Part shown: positions 61,330 through 64,000 of the stretch, in pieces
Position numbering within the stretch: the first letter of the stretch is position 1
Layout of the letters: each line of letters starts with the position of its first letter
Assembly (NCBI GenBank): GCA_016786765.1
Contig: JAEUUZ010000001.1
Coordinates: 1 to 64,000, forward strand
DNA from: Chitinophagales bacterium
Lineage (GTDB): Bacteria > Bacteroidota > Bacteroidia > Chitinophagales > LD1
Length of the DNA: 64,000 nucleotides
Direction of reading: 5' to 3'
Made by a program: the position numbers and the translations under genes
The notes under the pieces: model-generated
What the model saw: the letters and a program-made list of their open reading frames with translations, nothing else
Database searches by the model: none
Told to the model about the DNA's origin: nothing

Positions 61330-62064
61330 CTACTTCACAAAACCTCTATCAATACCAAATTTTTTGTAGTTATCCAGTAAGGTTTTGGTAATGGTATAAT
61401 CAGAACTTTCTCGAAGGAATTCAACCGGCAGATTCATGTAATCGATAAACTGATCGTAGTATTCTTCCGGTAAATCGAATAGTTGTTTTTCTCTGAAATA
61501 GTCGAAAAGTTCACGGTATATTCTTCTGCGCTCATCATCTAAATATTGTTTGCGCAATTTGTTGCGTTCTTTGGCACGGGCACTTACTAAATCATAAATA
61601 GCAGAAATTGGCGACATAAATTCTATCTCCGGTTTCATCAATTCTCGAGGCATTGAGCCAAGATTTTTTCGTTCTTTCTCGATATCATCCAAGTCTTTTT
61701 TCGGGCGAACAATGACCGGTTGTGAAAGCGAAGTAGAAAGCGGGTTGAAGGTTAGATTGACAAAGTAGCTGCTACTTTCCGAAGTGCTATCGGCAACTGA
61801 AAAACGAATTGTTTTATATCCGGGAAAAAAAAGGTACAGTGTATCGTGCTTGTCGCAAGCCAATGAAAATCGCCCTTGCGCATCGGTCATGTACGACACA
61901 TTTTGTTCGGCTACAATCACGCTTACACCACTGATTGGGCGTTTGGTATAGCCGTCAATTACTTTTCCGGAAAGGGTTATGGATTGTGCTATAGCCGATG
62001 GAGCTATACATCCCAATAAGATGAACAGCAACAACGTTGTAAAGGTTGGAAGGCGTTTAATCAC
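61330..62064 (-). CDS. secreted protein with carboxypeptidase-regulatory-like domain
   Basis: 244 residues. Signal peptide (LLLFILLGCIAPSAIAQ) then a beta-sandwich typical of CarboxypepD_reg-like domains: ITLSGKVIDGYTKRPISGVS, MTDAQGRFSL and FFPGYKTI (about residues 28-108). The rest is helical and charged, with no domain I can name. In Bacteroidota such proteins are on the periplasmic or outer membrane side. It is convergent with crtYcd, 3 bases apart. Confidence 0.85.
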   Translation of the reverse strand: MIKRLPTFTTLLLFILLGCIAPSAIAQSITLSGKVIDGYTKRPISGVSVIVAEQNVSYMTDAQGRFSLACDKHDTLYLFFPGYKTIRFSVADSTSESSSYFVNLTFNPLSTSLSQPVIVRPKKDLDDIEKERKNLGSMPRELMKPEIEFMSPISAIYDLVSARAKERNKLRKQYLDDERRRIYRELFDYFREKQLFDLPEEYYDQFIDYMNLPVEFLRESSDYTITKTLLDNYKKFGIDRGFVK

Positions 62065-62115
62065 AAATTAAAGATAAAATAATCGGGAATGGCTACTTCT
62101 TAAAATATGCCAATT

Positions 62116-62146
62116 CTTGTGTTTTTGCCGGAAAACTTTACTTTTG
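62116..62146 (+). promoter_or_regulatory. promoter of the fluoride riboswitch transcript
   Basis: CTTG (62116-62119), 19 bases, then TACTTTTG (62139-62146). This fits the Bacteroidota promoter TTTG-N19-TAnnTTTG well (one mismatch in -33) and puts the transcript start directly before the aptamer. Confidence 0.7.
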
Positions 62147-62149
62147 AAG

Positions 62150-62206
62150 GACAGGAAATGGTGTCTTCCTGATATAAACCGCCCTAAAAAGCTGATGGCG
62201 CCTGGT
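62150..62206 (+). promoter_or_regulatory. fluoride riboswitch (crcB motif)
   Basis: The sequence shows P1 strands AGGAA / TTCCT around ATGGTGTC, then ATAAACCGCC, a short loop, and GCTGATGGCGCCTGG. These correspond to the GGnGAUGG, AACCGCC and CUGAUGGCxCCU conserved blocks of fluoride-sensing RNAs and allow the expected pseudoknot. It lies 33 bases before the start codon of a CLC-type antiporter, so it should switch on the exporter when fluoride is bound. Confidence 0.88.
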
Positions 62207-62238
62207 TATTCAATGTTAAGCGCATTCAATCAGGTAGT

Positions 62239-63519
62239 ATGTCAACTTTAGATTCAAAACAAAACAGTTTAGCTCAACAGTGGCCGAGTATTGTCTACTT
62301 ATTCAAGTGGATTTTCTTGTGTTCCATAATAGGAGTAGTAGTGGGCTCTGCTTCAGCCGTTTTCTTGATTTCGCTGGAATGGGTAACTCAATTTCGAGAA
62401 GCTCATGTATGGCTAATTGCACTCTTGCCATTAGCTGGATTCGGCATGGGATTGCTCTACCATTATTACGGAAATGAAGTTGAATCCGGTAATAATTTGC
62501 TGATTGATTCCATTCATTATCCATCACAAAAAATACCGTTTCGAATAGCACCCTTTGTTTACTTCGCAACAATAGTTACGCATTTATTTGGCGGTTCGGC
62601 CGGAAGGGAGGGAACTGCCTTGCAAATGGCCGGAGGAATAATGGATCCTATTGGTCGATGGATGAAGTTGGGTGATGAAGATCGGAGAGTATTGTTGATT
62701 GCTTCTATAGCTGCCGGTTTTGGGTCTGTTTTCGGAACACCCTTGGCTGGTGCGGTTTTCAGCATGGAGTTTTTTCTTACCGGACGAATCCGTTACAATG
62801 CAATTTTTCCGGCATTTCTAGCCGCTATCATTGCCAATTACGTAACCATACTCTGGCCTGCACAGCATACGCATTATAGTATTACAAGTATTCCAGCTGT
62901 AAATCCATTGAATTTAATCTACAGTTTGTTGGCAGGAATAGTCTTTGGACTGTGTGCATTATTGTTTACAAAATTCATGCATAGTTTAACCGCATTTTTC
63001 AAATCAAAAATTAGCTATCCGCCACTTCGTCCGTTTGTTGGAGGTAGTATTGTTGCACTTGCAGTTTATTCACTTGGAACAACAAAATATATTGGATTGG
63101 GTATTCCTTCTATTGTTGATTCGTTTAATCACATGCAGCCCACATATGTATTTGCATTGAAGATACTGTTAACAGTGATAACACTTTCAGCTGGCTTTAA
63201 AGGAGGAGAAGTAACACCTTTGTTTTTTATTGGCGCCACATTTGGTAGTGCATTGAGCTGTTGTATTCCTTTGCCAACAGCACTTTTAGCAGGTATGGGT
63301 TTTGTGGCTGTATTTGCCGGAGCCACAAATACTCCCTTGGCATGTATGTTGATGGGGATAGAATTGTTTGGTGTTGAAAGCGGTTTGTATATCGCCATTT
63401 CCTGTGTTATGGCCTATTTAGTTTCAGGGCATAACAGCATATATGGGAAGCAACGTATAGGTGAAGCCAAATCGGAGCATTGGAAACACCATGAAGGTAA
63501 TTCGATAAGCGAACTTTAA
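62239..63519 (+). CDS. CLC-F type fluoride/proton antiporter
   Basis: 426 residues with about 10-12 membrane helices of the ClC fold. GGSAGREGTALQMAGG (near 118-133) has GREGT where chloride ClCs have GREGP, and GGEVTPLFFIG (near 320) and GATNTPLACM follow; these are the traits of the fluoride-exporting CLC-F clade. The fluoride riboswitch in its leader supports this directly. It expels fluoride in exchange for protons. The C-terminus is short, with no CBS domains. A channel-like gene follows 11 bases later. Confidence 0.93.
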   Translation: MSTLDSKQNSLAQQWPSIVYLFKWIFLCSIIGVVVGSASAVFLISLEWVTQFREAHVWLIALLPLAGFGMGLLYHYYGNEVESGNNLLIDSIHYPSQKIPFRIAPFVYFATIVTHLFGGSAGREGTALQMAGGIMDPIGRWMKLGDEDRRVLLIASIAAGFGSVFGTPLAGAVFSMEFFLTGRIRYNAIFPAFLAAIIANYVTILWPAQHTHYSITSIPAVNPLNLIYSLLAGIVFGLCALLFTKFMHSLTAFFKSKISYPPLRPFVGGSIVALAVYSLGTTKYIGLGIPSIVDSFNHMQPTYVFALKILLTVITLSAGFKGGEVTPLFFIGATFGSALSCCIPLPTALLAGMGFVAVFAGATNTPLACMLMGIELFGVESGLYIAISCVMAYLVSGHNSIYGKQRIGEAKSEHWKHHEGNSISEL

Positions 63520-63530
63520 ATTCTTTAGCA

Positions 63531-64000
63531 ATGAATAAGAACAATAAATTATGGTTGGCTGTGGCGATGGATGTAATGATGATTGCGCTGATTTTGGTGA
63601 ACATCAACCTCATTATTTTCGATAGTTTTTTCAGTATTCATGTTATCTCAGGATTTTTTCAAAACTACATTCCTTGGTTTTTTGAATTTTATAATACCAA
63701 CATTCATCAGCATTTTGCGGTGATTGATTTGTGTTTTGTAGCGATATTTTTAATCGAATTTATTGCGCGTTGGGCCAGAGCTGCCTATCGTAAAACCTAC
63801 GATAAATGGTATTTCTTTCCTTTTTTCTTTTGGTATGATGCTTTAGGTTGTGTTCCAGTAGCGGGGTTTCGATGGTTGCGTTTAATTCGGATTTTCTCGT
63901 TGCTTATTCGTATGCAGAAACTTGGTTTAGTGAATTGGCGAAAGACCGGATTTTACAGCTATTTCGTGCGGTACTCTAATATTTTTATTGAGGAAATTTC
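63531..64000 (+). CDS. ion-channel-like membrane protein, voltage-sensor type (3' end outside window)
   Basis: An open frame from the ATG at 63531 to the window end, 156 residues so far. Membrane segments are visible at about 8-30, 62-82 and around 100-125. RWLRLIRIFSLLIRMQKLG resembles an S4 voltage-sensor helix with Arg at every third or fourth place. FFWYDALGCVPVAGFRW precedes it. This fits the ion transport superfamily. It begins 11 bases after the fluoride antiporter and may share its riboswitch-controlled transcript. Full identity needs the missing end. Confidence 0.65.
   Translation, partial: MNKNNKLWLAVAMDVMMIALILVNINLIIFDSFFSIHVISGFFQNYIPWFFEFYNTNIHQHFAVIDLCFVAIFLIEFIARWARAAYRKTYDKWYFFPFFFWYDALGCVPVAGFRWLRLIRIFSLLIRMQKLGLVNWRKTGFYSYFVRYSNIFIEEI

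Overview
The window is a low-GC bacterial chromosome segment from a member of the Bacteroidota, probably Chitinophagia/Sphingobacteriia-like; the genus cannot be fixed from the sequence. Evidence: a type IX secretion C-terminal sorting domain, a DUF4835 protein between coaB and recN, the divergent Bacteroidota omega subunit, Bacteroidota -7 promoter boxes (TAnnTTTG), a tyrosine recombinase of the Bacteroidota type, and a CrtB/CrtI/CrtZ/CrtYcd carotenoid cluster.

Bases 1 to about 12,110 look like the right part of an integrative genomic island. It carries the C-terminal end of an RHS polymorphic toxin with two overlapping downstream small genes (candidate immunity genes), an unrecognised five-gene envelope-type locus ending in an L,D-transpeptidase-like enzyme, a 1006-residue SIR2-domain protein with the layout of defence-associated sirtuins, and a tyrosine integrase. 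The right boundary is a 3' half of a tRNA-Val gene (12112-12153) followed by that tRNA's terminator, as expected of an attachment site. The left boundary lies outside the window.

From about 12,160 on the content is mostly core genome. 12.2-15.3 kb: a secreted 40-residue-repeat protein and a secreted lipase-like hydrolase. 15.3-20.6 kb: methionine/folate genes, with metH behind a SAM-I riboswitch on the minus strand and metF on the plus strand. 20.6-23.8 kb: a Crp-type regulator, a TauE-type exporter, 3-hydroxyanthranilate dioxygenase and an SDR protein. 23.8-34.7 kb: a dense housekeeping run (accA, DUF6913-like, dapA, bamD, omega, separate coaC and coaB, DUF4835, recN, an MscS channel, a DEAD-box helicase).

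34.7-53 kb is rich in secreted and envelope proteins: two PhoD-type phosphatases, GH92 and GH3 glycosidases with an SSS sugar symporter, a membrane hydroxylase, a beta-helix protein, a glutathione peroxidase, a cytochrome c/FTR1 iron permease, an outer-membrane barrel and a glycine-rich surface protein. No SusC/SusD pair is present, so this is not a classical polysaccharide utilisation locus. A 580-bp intergenic mosaic of inverted and tandem repeats lies at 53.06-53.64 kb.

53.6-64 kb: phoH divergent from a SAM hydrolase-family gene and an aminotransferase, a Qnr-like pentapeptide protein, a heptamer tandem repeat, a compact carotenoid operon (crtI-crtB-SRPBCC-crtZ-crtYcd, predicted product zeaxanthin or similar), and a fluoride riboswitch in front of a CLC-F type fluoride exporter. 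A voltage-sensor-like membrane protein runs off the right edge.
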